A DNA stretch of 64,000 nt from Iris pallida (Eukaryota; Streptophyta; Magnoliopsida; Asparagales; Iridaceae). Made by a program: the position numbers and the translations under genes. Positions 23,222-35,412 of the stretch are shown piece after piece. The DNA lies in the NCBI GenBank assembly GCA_029216955.1, contig JANAVB010004000.1, forward strand, positions 2,129,025-2,193,024, read 5' to 3'. The notes under the pieces are model-generated. The model saw only the letters and a list, made by a program, of their open reading frames with translations. It made no database searches and was not told the origin of the DNA. The first letter of the stretch is position 1. The number at the start of each line of letters is the position of its first letter.

Positions 23222-23570
23222 CGCATGACAGTTAGGACTGGGGTAGTTTTTGTCTGCTGCACAGTATTTTGATGGATCAGCAGATAGCTTATAGACATGA
23301 TGTATGGAAGAAAAAGGGAAATTTTTGTCTGTTGTACAACATTTTGGAATTACAACAGATGTAAATAGTTTTGTATATGGATTAGAGTATAGAAGTTGTA
23401 AGGACTTCCTAGTGAAGCATATTGTAACCGTGTTTTGTGAAATGAATAAAATATGCTTCTTTTGGTTATGACTTCATATATATATTGCAATTATCTTTTC
23501 AATCTCCTCTAGTAAATTAAGTCCTCTTTAAATTTTGTATTAAGAGTTTCCAATTCTTAATATATAGGAA

Positions 23571-26500
23571 ATGGCTTCTCAACCGAGCCCCAATACCTCA
23601 CAAGTGGAAGCCTCCGGGACACGACCAACTGATGCCTTTGAATTCCTTCAAAGGGTCTTGGAGGCCAATACCCAACAAATGCAACTTGCCCAAGCCACCT
23701 CAACAAAACTACTAGAGAGATTGGATGTCACTCCTACGCAGAAGACGGGGACCCTTTCAGAGTTTAGGACAATCAAGCCCCCAGAATTCAAAGGAACTGA
23801 AACCCCTATGGAAGCAGCACAGTGGATTAGAACCACAGAGGCGTTACTAAAGGGCACGAAGACCCCGCCAAATGACATAGTTTCACTAGTAAGGATTCAA
23901 TTAAAAGATGTGGCTGACATATGGTGAAGCTCATTACATCCAGAAGAATCTGATGAAGTTGTGACTTGGGAGAAATTTAAGGAAGAATTTGAAGAGAGAT
24001 TCTTTCCCCCAAGTGCCAAGTTGGAGCTGGAAAGGAGATTCCTTCATCTGAAGCAGAACAAGACCTCTGTCGACGAATATTCGGCGGAATTTACCAGACT
24101 CAGCCGGTATGCTCCAAGCATGGTATCTACAGAGAAGGCGAAGGTAGTCCGGTTCATGGAAGGACTGGATGATAAATTGAAGATGAAGGTGGCCCCTTAC
24201 AAATGTCAAACTTATGCTGAAGTGGTCGAAGCTGCAAGAGACCAACAAAGGATGCAAAATGATAAGAACAACGCGAAGACTGCAGGGCAAAAGCGGAGTC
24301 TGGAAACTGGTTCGGCCCAGGGAAGGACTTCGGGGCAAGGGCAACTAAGGGGTGCCCAGCATGAGCAGAAAAGACCCGTACTAAGTTGTTCTTACTGCGG
24401 AAGGCCGGGACACACGAAGAATAGTTGCAGAAGACTTCAAGGGAGATGCCTGAAGTGTGGATCTTCCGACCACCAGTTGAACCAATGCCCTCAAAGCAAT
24501 AGAAGGCCTGTAGTGCATAATAATGCGCAGGGACAGAGAGCTACAAGTCAAGGATATCAGCAGAGGCATGCCTTCCAGAACAATGAGCCCAGGCCTAATG
24601 TAACTACAGGATATCAGCAGAGGCCAGTCTTACCATCTCAAGCACATCAATTCCACCAGGCACAGAGGGCTAATCAGAACCACAACAACAAGAAGAAGAA
24701 CAAGAATCACGGCCAAGCCTTTATGATGGATAACAATGAAGCAGGAATACCAGGAGACGTGGTGACAGGTACTATACTTGCTTCATCTAGTCCTGCATCA
24801 GTGCTATTTGATTCTGGGGCTACTCATTCTTTTATATCTGCATCATTCATATCTGAGTATAAAATAGAGACACAACCTCTAGCTAGAAAATTGAAAATCC
24901 TTACGGGCAATGGAATTGTAGAAGTAAGCCGAATTTGTAGAAATTGTCCAATTAAAATGGGAGGAGCAAGCTTCCGAACAAAACTATTAGTCTTTCCTAT
25001 GGACAACTATGATGTAGTATTTGGCATGGATTGGTTAATAGCAACCTCGGCGATTATTGATTGTGGACAAGGAAAAGTACAGTTTTCCTTACCCAGTAGG
25101 AAGCCGCATGAATTTGTTAGAGCCCAGAAGGAGTTTGTCAAAGAGGAGTTAGAAAAGTTTGAACTAAGGAGTCTCCAGGGTCAAGTAATAGAGGAATGGC
25201 CAAGAGTTGTAGATGAGTTTAAGGATGTATTCCCTAATGAATTACCCGGATTGCCACCGGATAGGGCAGTTGAATTTAGTATTGATCTAGTTCCTGGAGC
25301 AGCCCCTATTGCTAAGAAGATATATCCAATGAATAAGGAGGAATTAGCTGAATTAAATAAACAAATCAAGGAGTTGCTAGCCAAAGAATTCATTAGACCC
25401 AGTGGTTCTCCATGGGGAGCACCTGTACTTTTTGTAAAGAAAAAGGATGGGAGTCTGAGATTGGTAATTGATTATAGAGCACTGAATGAACTAACAATCA
25501 AGAACAAATATCCACTCCCTAGGATCGATGAATTATTCGACCAACTTGGAGGAGCAACTGTATTTTCCAAAATAGATCTCAGATCAGGCTATCACCAAGT
25601 GAAGATTAAGAAAGAAGACATACCAAAGACTGCTTTTAGAACTAGATATGGACATTATGAGTTCCAAGTCATGCCTTTTGGATTGACAAATGCTCCGGCC
25701 ATATTCATGGATTTGATGAATAGGATATTCTATTAATATTTGGATAAATTTGTGATCGTGTTCATTGATGACATATTGATCTACTCAAAGAACGAGGAGG
25801 AGCACGAAGAACATTTGAGGATAGTACTTGAGATTCTGCGACAGGAGAAGTTGTATGGGAAGTTAAGCAAATGTGAATTTTGGTTAAAAGAAATTCCTTT
25901 CTTGGGACACATAGTCAGTGGAGAAGGCATAACAGTAGATCCTAAGAAAATAGAAGCAGTTAAATCATGGCCTACTCCCAAGAATGTAGCTGAAGTTCGA
26001 AGTTTTGTTGGTTTAGCTGGATACTATAGAAGATTCGTGGAGAATTTTTCAAGAATTGTTGAACCGCTTACTAGATTGACTCGGAAGAATGAAAAATTTG
26101 TTTGGACTGATAAATGTCAAGCAGCATTTGAGGAATTAAAGGAAAGACTTGTCACTGCACCAGTACTAGCTTTACCCTCAGGATCAGGAGGTTACGAGAT
26201 TTACAGTGATGCTTCTGGCAAGGGTTTGGGCTGTGTGTTGATGCAGCACGGAAGGGTGATCGCTTATGCCTCGCGCCAGTTGAAAGTTCATGAAAGAAAC
26301 TACCCAACACATGATCTGGAGTTAGCAGCTGTTGTGTTTGCACTGAAACTATGGAGGCATTACTTGTATGGTGAACAGATCAAGATTTACACAGATCACA
26401 AGAGTTTAAAATACGTGTTCACCCAAAAGGAGTTAAATATGAGGCAACGTAGATGGCTCGAGTTGCTTAAGGATTTTGATATGGAGTTGCAGTATCATCC

Positions 26501-28088
26501 AGGCAAGGCAAACAAAGTGGCAGATGCTTTGAGTAGGAGGCCTGAAGCTTTCTTTATGAACACGCCCAAGGAGATATTGGATGATCTCAGAAAAATGGGG
26601 ATTGAAGTGATATGCCCAGTTGCAGATGGAATTTGGGAAAGTTTACAAGTTCAATCTTCTTTAGTAGAGAGAATTAAGGAGGCACAGAAGAAGGATGTGA
26701 AGCTGCAGAAATTGTGGAGTCAAACTGAAGCTGGGATACAAACTGGATTGATGAAACATTCTGATGGATCCTTGAGATTCGGAAGTCGTTTGTGTGTACC
26801 ATTTGGAGAACTCCGGACTGAACTGATGTCTGAAGCACATAGTTCTCAGTACTCCATTCATCCTGGGAGTACGAAGATGTACCAGGATCTGAGACAAAAC
26901 TTTTGGTGGCATGGAATGAAGCGGAAAATAGCTAAATTTGTCTCGAAATGTTTAGTATGCCAACAAGTGAAAGCTGAACACCAAAGGACTGCTGGACTAC
27001 TGCAACCACTCCCAGTACCTGAATGGAAGTGGGAGCACATTACAATGGATTTTGTATCAGGACTCCCAAGAACACAAAAAGGTAACAATGCCATCTGGGT
27101 GATAGTGGATAGACTTACAAAGTCCGCAAGATTTTTACCCTTTCGAGTCGGACAATCTACGGAGCATCTAGCGGAGATGTACATGAAGGAAGTCGTTAGT
27201 CACTATGGGGTGCCGGTAAGTATCATCTCTGACAGGGACACTCGGTTCACCTCCAAGTTTTGGAGAAGCTTACAAGATAGTCTTGGCAGTCGCCTGAAGT
27301 TTAGTTCAGCATATCATCCACAGACCGACGGGCAGTCAGAAAGGATGATACAAATCTTAGAAGATATGCTAAGGGCATGCACCCTAGATTTCAGAGGATC
27401 ATGGGATGATCATCTGCATCTGATAGAATTCTCCTATAATAACAGTTATCAGGCCAGTATCAAGATGGCGCCATTTGAAGCACTGTATGGGAGGAAGTGC
27501 AGATCACCTATATGTTGGGGTGACGTCGGAGAACGACAACTTCTAGGGCCAGAGTTGGTCACTCAGACAGTAGACATAGTCAAGGCAATCAGAAGTCATC
27601 TTCAAGCTGCGCAGGACAGGCACAAGATGTGGGCAGATAAGCATCGGAGAATCTTGAATTTCAAACCTGATGATCATGTATTTCTGAAGATCTCACCAAC
27701 TAAAGGAACCATCCGGTTTGGAACAAGAGGAAAGTTGAGCCCAAGGTATATAGGCCCATTCGACGTCCTGGATCGAATCGGCGACGTGTCTTACAGATTG
27801 GCCTTACCCCCATCCCTAGAAGGAGTCCACGACGTCTTCCATGTATCTCAATTGCGGAAGTATGTGCCAGATCCCAGTCACATACTGGATCATTCGGAAA
27901 TCACAGTTGGCCCAACTCTCCGCATTGAACAGAAGCCGGTAGGGATCTTGGATCGGAGGCAGAAGATTCTCAAGAACAAGACCATCTCATTGGTTCGAGT
28001 ATCTTGGGACAAGGATTCACCAGGAGAGTCTACTTGGAAAAGAGAAGATGAGATGCAGCAACTTTACCCCTACCGCTTTGATGATTAA
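23571..28088 (+). pseudogene. Gypsy gag-pol polyprotein with two in-frame stops
   Basis: A single frame of about 1505 codons from ATG 23571 to TAA 28086, broken by TGA at 23925 (after DVADIW) and TAA at 25734 (after MNRIFY). Order: gag capsid (23571-24350), two CCHC zinc knuckles ([14 protein letters not shown] and [14 protein letters not shown], about 24388-24492), protease FDSGATHSF near 24808, RT with [31 protein letters not shown] and catalytic FIDD at 25761-25772, RNase H (YSDASGKG near 26200, TDHKSLKY near 26392), integrase HHCC (ends [11 protein letters not shown]), a D-D-E core (MDFVSG, SDRDTRF, QSERM) and a chromodomain-like tail. Both stops can arise by one transition each, so inactivation looks recent. 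Confidence 0.93.
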
Positions 28089-28160
28089 GGTACCTTAGCA
28101 CCTTTCCTATCTTCTCTTACCTTTTCTCATTTCCTTAAATTCCGAGGACGAAATTTTATT

Positions 28161-28173
28161 AAGGTGGGTAGAG
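28161..28173 (+). promoter_or_regulatory. Polypurine tract of nested Gypsy
   Basis: AAGGTGGGTAGAG directly before the 3' LTR start at 28174, as needed for plus-strand priming. Confidence 0.85.
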
Positions 28174-31100
28174 TGTCATAGCCATGATATTTTTATATAT
28201 ATATATATATATATATTAATGGTATATTTATTTAATTATTTATCTTTCAAAATTATCCCCAAAAGAATTTAATTATCAAAAAAAAAATCAATTTTTTTCC
28301 CATGGCCCTTATGCAATGCCAAATTTGCATTTTTGCACAAAGGATTATGTGTCTACCATGCATGGGAGACTTGCCATTTGGCATCCTCTCCCATGACATA
28401 GTATTAAGGGCATTTGGGTCAATGCCTAATTAAAACCTATTCTTTATATTAGAGAGAGAGTAAGAATGAAAACCATTCTTCCTCTCATTTTATCCAGGTA
28501 CATTCATCCCTCTTCTCCTTCCTTTCCTTCTTCTCCTTCTTCCCCTTTCTCCTCTTCTTATTACTCCTGCTACTGCTATTACTGTTCCTGCCGCTGCTGT
28601 TACTGCTATTGCTATTTCCGCTGCTGCTGCCGCTGCGGGCGCGCGCAGCCGCCGACCGCCGACCGCCGGCCGCCGGCGCCACGGCTGGCCGGCCAGCACA
28701 CCCCCCTTCTTCTTCTTCTTCTTCTCCCCCTCCTTCTCCTCTACATTCTCCCCTTTTCCTCCTCTTCCTTTTCAATTTGTTCCAAAATAATTCCTAGGTT
28801 ACTTGGTTAACCCAAATTCAAATTTTGCCTAGGTTTCTGAATTGGGTTTTGGGGAGATTCTCTAAGGAACACAACTAGAAGCAAGGCTCAAGCAAGGCAA
28901 GCCCTCACCCCTTCCTCCTCTTGAAAAACCTCAATTAGTATAATTTCTGTATTCTTTATTTTGTTTATATATGAATTTCTGAAATTTTGGAAAATTCATC
29001 CAAACTTGGGGTATTACTAAAATGAGTGTTGAAAGTCAATTGATAGAAATACTCATGAATGTGTAAAATCATATACGTGGAAATTGGACACATAAATTTG
29101 TTATGGATATATATTTTAGGGAGAAGTTTAATCATAAAACTTGATATATGTATGTACACACATAGATGTATATGTATGTATGTGTGCCAATACCTTCATG
29201 TTAGTATAATTATATCCAACATGCATGTAGAAGGTTATGCATAAAATAATATATATATATGCACCTACCTAAAAGTCCTTGTATAAAAATATATATACAA
29301 TATATCTTTGATAAACCTTTTCATGTATATGAAAACTTGTCTATTTATCAATTTATTTTTTTTATTTTGATTCTGTCCAGATTTTTTTATATAGCTAAAA
29401 TGGCTCTTAATGTCATGAAATTACAATAAGGATGACTATTTATGGATATCAAGGTACTATGGTAGCTATATTCACTTTTCAAGTGTAAATTGATATATTC
29501 TTTGCATCCTTGAGAAGCTAAATGTGATTATTAGCAAGTAATGATGTTTTGACTACCTCCTATTCTAATAATTATGTTCCTACGAATTGAATTGCACTTG
29601 CAACCCAAGAATCAGATGCATGCGTGTTTGCTAAGATAAGAAAGTTTTCATTTTTTTTTTCTTTTTGCATAACTTTATTAATGCGTGGTCCGGTGTTGAG
29701 TTGTTCCACCGAAGGGGTCGGTGTACCCAATATATATATGTTTTCCTTATATTTGTTGTTTCTGGAAATATTTCCGGGTCAGCAAATACAAAGGAGACTC
29801 TGCCGAAATTTTTAAGAATTTCCAGAGTTAGCCTCTTTTGTGGAAAACCGGGTCCTTTAGGATTTTGACATTAAAGTCTAGTTCCTAAAACCATCCAACT
29901 CCGATCTACATCTTCGGAGGGATTCTTGGAAATCATTTTCCATATTGATATTTTGGGACTTCCTTATTCTGACTCTTTCTTGGACCATATTAATCTTGGA
30001 AAAGCAAATTGTAAATTAGATGCGACTTGACTTCTAGGACTCCCGTCTTGGGGATAGTCCTATGATAATTGGAGTCTAGATTAGGTTGCATGGGGTTTTG
30101 GGAGAGAAACCTGGATCACACCCGGCTGACTTCTTTGTAATATGATTTTACACTTTTCGTACTGATCAGTCCCTGTTACGGTGTTCGTGCGGCCGCGCGA
30201 TCTTCACCGGGGTGAGGCTTAGCTCACCTTCTTGTTTTGCAATGGGGCATCTATGTCCTGAGTTTCAGCTCAGATTACCCATTTGCATCTATCACGTGTT
30301 TTGCAATGGGGCATCTATGCCCTGAGTTTCAGCTCAGATTACCCATTTGCATTAAATTCATTAGGCATCTATGCCCTGAGTTTCAGCTCAGACTACTAAT
30401 GAATGGGTTCGATATTCTTGGAAAAGTTCAAGTCATACGAACTTCCTTTTATAGCTCATGATTCGATGATTCGAGCCAGATGATTCGGAACTAACTCATG
30501 ATGCTATCCTGGTTTAATCACATCAATATGTGATAGTACAGACGGCTGGAGAATCTAAGCACCACCCGTTTTGTGCGAGCCTGATCCCGGGCCAATGGGA
30601 TTATTGTAGAGATGCTAGGCGTGGGTGTGTGATCCAGAGAGTTTCTCTAAATTGCATTTAGGTCTAGAAAGATTGTTTTTGTGTCCTTGTGACATTAATG
30701 TGAGAACGATTCGCTTCTTGATTAGTATTACATGTATGGACTTTAAAATGATCAAGTTTACTCCATTTTGTATTTTACCTGCCTTATCATTCCACCTTCA
30801 TAACTTGCTCCTTTGACCGAGGGCTTGCTCGTCGTATTGACGACCTAGTTCTGTTCACTAGGGACTGAAGCAGATCAGGATGAAGGCCAGGCATACACTG
30901 AGACAGAACTTTATGAATAATGTAGGACTGAGGGTTGTAGCTTTATTCTGGGAACCGCATAGCTATGTGACTTATGTATTTGAAGAAACATGAATGCAAT
31001 ATGTAAGTTATGTATTTTGAAGAACAAAGAATCCAAAATGTATATATGTGTTTGATGATGAGACTTGAATTATGTTGTAACATTTTGGGATAAATGAATG

Positions 31101-31265
31101 TTATGCTCTTTTGTGGAAAAATTGTATTATTTCCTTAACTCAATGCCTATCTAGGACCTTACAGGCGACAATCGCGGGATGCAATTGGGTTCATGTTGTA
31201 TGGTCGCGTAGCCTGGGGATGTTGTACGTACTCGGCTCGCCGTATTCTGGGAGCGGGGAGTGATA
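28174..31265 (+). repeat. 3' LTR of nested Gypsy
   Basis: 3092 bp, nearly identical to 19521-22614. The terminal CA has become TA (GAGTGATA). It includes the same TATA-like site (28443-28451), CpG-rich block and hairpin repeats (30234-30397). Confidence 0.95.
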
Positions 31266-31880
31266 CTCTCCCATAAACGACTCGAACTTCCTGTACCACT
31301 GCCTCGGAGCCTGCTTCAGACCATACAAGCTCTTCCTCAACCGGCAGACCAAATGTGACTTGCCCTTCTCACAGAATCCCTCTGGCTGCTCCATGTATAA
31401 CTCCTCCTCAAGATCACCGTGGAGGAATGTCGTCTTCACATCCATCTGCTCGACCTCCAAGTCGAGACTGGCTGCTAATGCTAGCACCACCCGAATAGAC
31501 GAATGCTTGACGACAGGCGAAAAGATCTCATCATAATCCACGCCTTTCCGCTGACCGTAGCCTTTAACTACCAGCCTCGCTTTGTATCGAGGGCGAGTAG
31601 TATCATCCGTCTGCTTCACTCTAAACATCCATCGATTCTTCAAAGCCTTCTTGCCCTTTGGCAACCGCACCAGCTCATAAGTGGAATTAGTGTACAAGGA
31701 ACTCATCTCCTCCTGCATGGCCTCCATCCACTCCTGCCTGTGTTCGTCTTCCATAACCTCTGCAAAGCTTTCGGGCTCTCCCCCGTCAGTCAATAGCACA
31801 TACTCATCCGGTGAGTATCTCATAGATGGTCGACGATCTCTGTCGCTCCTTCTCAGTAGTGCCACTGGTGCTGGCTGCAT
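31266..31880 (-). pseudogene. Copia B reverse transcriptase, N-terminal part
   Basis: The minus-strand frame starting at 31880 contains KNRWMFRVK, YKARLVVKGYGQRKGVDY, FSPVVKHSSIRV, the palm block MDVKTTFLHGDLEEELYM and SLYGLKQAPRQWYRKFE. It ends at the Gypsy LTR, just short of the catalytic YVDD, which lies at about 19430. Codons beyond 31266 belong to the Gypsy LTR. Confidence 0.92.
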
Positions 31881-32035
31881 TCCAACAGCCTCCTCCCCTT
31901 CAGGAACTGCCTCCCCGGCATGCTCATCCTCCTGAGGGACACCCTGACCACCATCAGCAGGCTGATGATCAAGGTTGGGAGCAATCCATGTACTGGCTCC
32001 CCCATAATTGGATCCTCTGCGATGTCCTCTGGAAA
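31881..32035 (-). pseudogene. Copia B linker between integrase and RT, frame broken
   Basis: Short region with stops and frame changes. It has no domain of its own and is expected to be a variable linker in Copia pol. Confidence 0.6.
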
Positions 32036-32980
32036 CTACTCGAAGCGAAATGACTCTAACTCAGGCAATTCCTCAGCCTCAGAAGGCGTCTCGGAATCCT
32101 GAGTGTTGGTCATGGTCTGATCCTCGACGAACACCATGTCCCTGCTTCTGTAGAGCTTTCTTTCCACCAGGTCGTAGAGTCTATAGCTAAACTCATCCCG
32201 ACCGTAGCCGACAAAGACGCATCGCCTCGTCTTCGGCTCAAGTTTGGTCCTCTCGTCCTTCGGTACATGCACGAAGGCCTTACAGCCAAACACTCGCAGG
32301 TGATTGTATGATAGCTCTTTGCCGTACCATACTTTGTCAGGCACATCACCCTGCAAAGGAGCACTAGGAGACAAATTAATAACATAAGCAGCTGTGAGAA
32401 GAGCCTCACCCCAATAACTGTCCGACAAGTTTGCTTCTGACAGCAAACACCGCACCCTCTCCATCAGTGTCCTGTTCATGCGCTCCGCTACACCATTGAG
32501 CTGAGGTGTCTTGGGCGGAATCTTCTGGTGTCGTATCCCTTGCTCTCTGTAATACGCATCAAAGGGACCAATGTATTCGCCGCCATTGTCGGACCGAACA
32601 CACAGTAACTTCTTGCCCGTCTCTCTTTCAACAGAGGCCTGAAACTCTTTGAAAGTAGGCAGCACCTGATCCTTGGTCTTTAAGGCATAGACCCAAACCT
32701 TCCTGGAACAGTCATCAATAAAAGTTACAAAGTAAGATGCACCACCAATAGATTTTACCTTCATAGGACCGTAGACATCCGAGTGAATCAACTCGAGCAA
32801 CGCCGACTTCCTTGAACTTAGATGACTTTGGAAAGACACCCTATTTTGCTTCCCAGCTAAGCAGTGCGTTCACTTCTCCAACTTTGTAGACTTGAGCCCT
32901 GGAATCACCTTCATGTTCACCAAGTAGCTCATTCCCTTCTTTCTGATATGGACGAGCCGCCTGTGCCACAACTCGGTAGA
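32036..32980 (-). pseudogene. Copia B integrase core, full D-D-E, plus downstream unit of the tandem duplication
   Basis: The frame 32839-32036 shows all three catalytic positions (LIHSDVYGP, VRSDNGGEY and NGVAERMN) and the C-terminal CVFVGY block. The upstream HHCC zinc region is duplicated. The unit 32692-32980 repeats as 32981-33269, and because 289 is not a multiple of three the duplication throws the frames apart. Confidence 0.9.
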
Positions 32981-33269
32981 CCCAAACCTTCCTGGAACAG
33001 TCATCAATAAAAGTTACAAAGTAAGATGCACCACTAATATATTTTACCTTCATAGGAACGCAGACATCCGAGTGAATCAACTCGAGCAACGCCGGCTTCC
33101 TTGAACTTGGGTGACTTTGGAAAGACACCCTATTTTGCTTCCCAGCTAAGCAGTGCGTGCACTTCTCCAACTTTGTAGACTTGAGCCTTGGAATCACCTT
33201 CCTGTTCACCAAGTAGCTCATCCCCTTCTCGCTGATATGGCCGAGCCGCCTGTGCCACAACTCGGTAGA
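32692..33269 (-). repeat. 289-bp tandem duplication inside Copia B integrase
   Basis: Units 32692-32980 and 32981-33269 both start CCCAAACCTTCCTGG (plus strand) and end ACTCGGTAGA. They differ at about 15-20 positions, so the duplication is not brand new. Confidence 0.93.
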
Positions 33270-33842
33270 CGCATCACTGACTGCGTTCACCTCCTGTGCC
33301 CCCTGTGCGCTCCCCTCCATATAGTAGAGACCGGACTTCTTGCTTCCTCTGGCAATCACCATCGAACCCCTGGAATGCTTCCACTGACTATTCCCGAAGA
33401 GACCGAAGAATCCCTCGTCATCCAACCTTCCAACCGACACCAGGTTGAAACGGATATCAGGGACATGACGAACATCTTTGAGAACAAGAACCGCACCCGT
33501 CTTCGTTCTCAAATGCACATCTCCAATGACAACCGCCTTCGACACATCTCCATTGCCCATCTTCAACACTCCACAGTCGCCTGTTGTATAAGTGGCAAAT
33601 AGTGCCCTGTTGTGAGATACATGTGCTGAAGCCCCTGAGTCCACCAGCCAAGAATTGTCATCGCAGGCGAGGTTTGTGATAACCTCATCACCTACGACGA
33701 TCACATCGCCTCAATGCATCGAGGCCGCCGCTGTAGTGTTCTCTTCTTTCTTCCCCTTGTCGCTCTTCTTCTCTCTCTTCCAAGCGAAACAGTTCCGCTT
33801 GATGTGGCCCTTCTTACCACAATGGTAACATTCTGAGTCCTC
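32981..33842 (-). pseudogene. Copia B protease, zinc knuckle and integrase N-terminus
   Basis: From the 5' side: a CCHC zinc knuckle (CYHCGKKGHIKRNC, about 33832-33790), a TGA near 33714, then a frame from 33704 with protease active site WLVDSGASAHVSHN, NLVSVGRL, the pre-integrase HRRLGHISEKGM block and CTHCLAGKQ of the HHCC domain. The frame then runs through the duplicated unit into out-of-frame codons ending at 32841. The enzyme cannot be made intact. Confidence 0.9.
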
Positions 33843-34513
33843 CTAACGACCCTTGGACTTCCCCCTGCTCTTGTCGCTGCCACCACCTGGACCCCTGCTT
33901 TTGTCCCTTCCGCGGCTCTCTGAAACTAATGCCTCTGAGTGATGGGATGTAGATGAAGTGCCCTGAGAACGTCTCCGCATCTCTTCATTCAACACCCCGC
34001 TCTTGGCAAACTCCAGGCTGACCACGCCCTCTGCAGCAGAAGCGATCATAGATACTCGTACGGTCTCCCACGAGTCTGGCAATGTACACAGCAGCCATAG
34101 TCCCTGAACTTCGTCGTCGAACTTGACTCCCATTGAAGACAGCTGGTCAACCACGCCCTGGAAATCAGTCAAGTGATCCGTAATAGACGCCCCATCTTTG
34201 TACCGCAGACCCATCATCGTCCGGATCAGGAACAACTTATTTACCCCGATCTTCTTCGCGTACAGAGATTCCAACTATCCCATAATGTCTTCGCGTGCTC
34301 AATATTGGCAACGTGGTTGTACACGTTCTCGTCAACGAACTGCCTGATGTATCCGCACACCTGTATATGCTCGAATTTCCAGTCCTCCTCGGATTTATCA
34401 CTGGGCTTCTCGGATACAAATACGGCTATATGCAGCTTCTTGACAAACAACAAATCTTTCATCTTGCTCCGCCAATAGTGATAGTTGGTGCCGTTCAGAT
34501 TCACCATGCGCAC
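33843..34513 (-). pseudogene. Copia B gag (UBN2-type), frameshifted
   Basis: A frame starting near 34513 contains LNGTNYHYWRSKMKDLL, typical of the start of plant Copia gag. A frameshift near 34270 moves it to a second frame (ESLYAKKIGVNKLFL, then ITDHLTDFQGVVDQL and LPDSWETVRVSM). An in-frame TAG at 33845-33843 stands directly before the zinc knuckle. In a working element this would be the capsid protein. Confidence 0.9.
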
Positions 34514-34581
34514 CGGCTTCGCGTCAATCTCTCCTCTCTAGTTTCTGTCAACTCCTGACACCCTTCTGAATTCCAGAACCT

Positions 34582-34594
34582 GGCTCTGATACCA
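34582..34594 (-). promoter_or_regulatory. Primer-binding site of Copia B (tRNA-iMet)
   Basis: On the minus strand TGGTATCAGAGCC, 3 nt after the 5' LTR. This is the standard plant initiator-Met primer complement. Confidence 0.95.
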
Positions 34595-34597
34595 CTC

Positions 34598-35407
34598 TGA
34601 TGGAAAAGAAGCGCGAAAACCTTTCCCCAAACCGGAGAGTACCTGCGAGAGGACCGAGCGATACAACGCACGAACCCAAAAACAACCACACAAAACAATC
34701 CAAGCAGACACAGAGAATTTTTGACGTGGAAAACCCTTGCGGAAAAAACCACGGGACGATCGGAGTCCAACCCTGAGAAGCCTCCACTAATGGAATAGAA
34801 GAATTACACCCTCTACAAACTCCTCCCGATCCAAATCGGATCCCCACAACACTTGGAAGCAAGAGCAATGATTACAAGGCTAGGAAGAACAAGAACGACG
34901 AGTAGAGATTACCCGAATTTGATTCTCATTCGAAAAACACCTTCGATCCTCCGTCTTCTCTCCCAAAGTTGTAATGGCACTCTTGTCTCTTTCCTCTCTC
35001 TTGTCGATTGTGTGCTACAATTGTGTTACCTATGATTAGGGTTTGAAAATCCCAACTTAACTCCCTAATCCCGCAACAAACCTGGACCGTTTGATTAGAT
35101 CCAATGGTGAAAATTCACCCCAGATTTCCGCTCAGCCCCGACGACACAGAGTTCGGCCAGAACTCTGTGTCGGGCAACCAAAACAAACCAGCAACATTCT
35201 GGAACAGCCAGACCGAGTTCGGCCAGAACTCGGCCTAGGACCGAGTTCGGCCCGAACTCGGTGGCTCCAGTCCAGAACCCCCCTCTTGTTAGCAGCAGCA
35301 GCAACAACTCCTCGTTGCCTACTTTCCGAACTTCTTCGACATCGAACGGCGCTCGTCGCACTCCGGGATCTTCTTCACATAGGTTAAAAATTCCACCCAC
35401 TCCAACA
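34598..35407 (-). repeat. 5' LTR of Copia B
   Basis: 810 bp, pairing with 17637-18444 at about 96% by eye. It has three GAGTTCGG-type palindromes at about 35150-35262. Confidence 0.94.
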
Positions 35408-35412
35408 ATAAC
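35408..35412. repeat. Target-site duplication ATAAC, right copy (Copia B)
   Basis: Matches 17632-17636. Confidence 0.92.

Larger units (their letters stand above)
19521..31265 (+). mobile_element. Young Ty3/Gypsy chromovirus-like element, Tekay/Del type
   Basis: 11,745 bp with 3.1-kb LTRs differing by about 30 substitutions by eye (about 1%). The gag-protease-RT-RNase H-integrase order defines Gypsy. The very long LTRs, the polypurine context (GAGGACGAAATTTTATTAAG) and a chromodomain-like C-terminus ([18 protein letters not shown]) point to the Tekay/Del clade. It sits inside the RT gene of Copia B. Only two stops break the 1.5-thousand-codon gag-pol frame. A trans-supplied or recently active relative probably existed. 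Confidence 0.93.
17637..35407 (-). mobile_element. Copia element B (minus strand), interrupted by a nested Gypsy element
   Basis: The LTRs are 17637-18444 and 34598-35407, with perfect TSDs (ATAAC). Reading on the minus strand: 5' LTR, tRNA-iMet primer site, gag, protease, integrase, RT, then the Gypsy insertion (19521-31265), the rest of RT and RNase H, a polypurine tract and the 3' LTR. Without the insert Copia B is about 6.0 kb. The LTRs differ at about 30 positions by eye (about 4%), so it is older than its guest (about 1%). It is inactivated by the insertion, by a 289-bp tandem duplication in integrase, and by stops and frameshifts. Confidence 0.95.

Noticed and set aside
19521..31265. 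Integrated virus (plant pararetrovirus)
   Set aside because: LTRs, TSD, integrase and chromodomain-like tail show a Gypsy retrotransposon. No movement-protein or pararetroviral gene order is seen.
33153..33602. 149-residue plus-strand protein
   Set aside because: Antisense shadow of the Copia B protease and integrase sequence.
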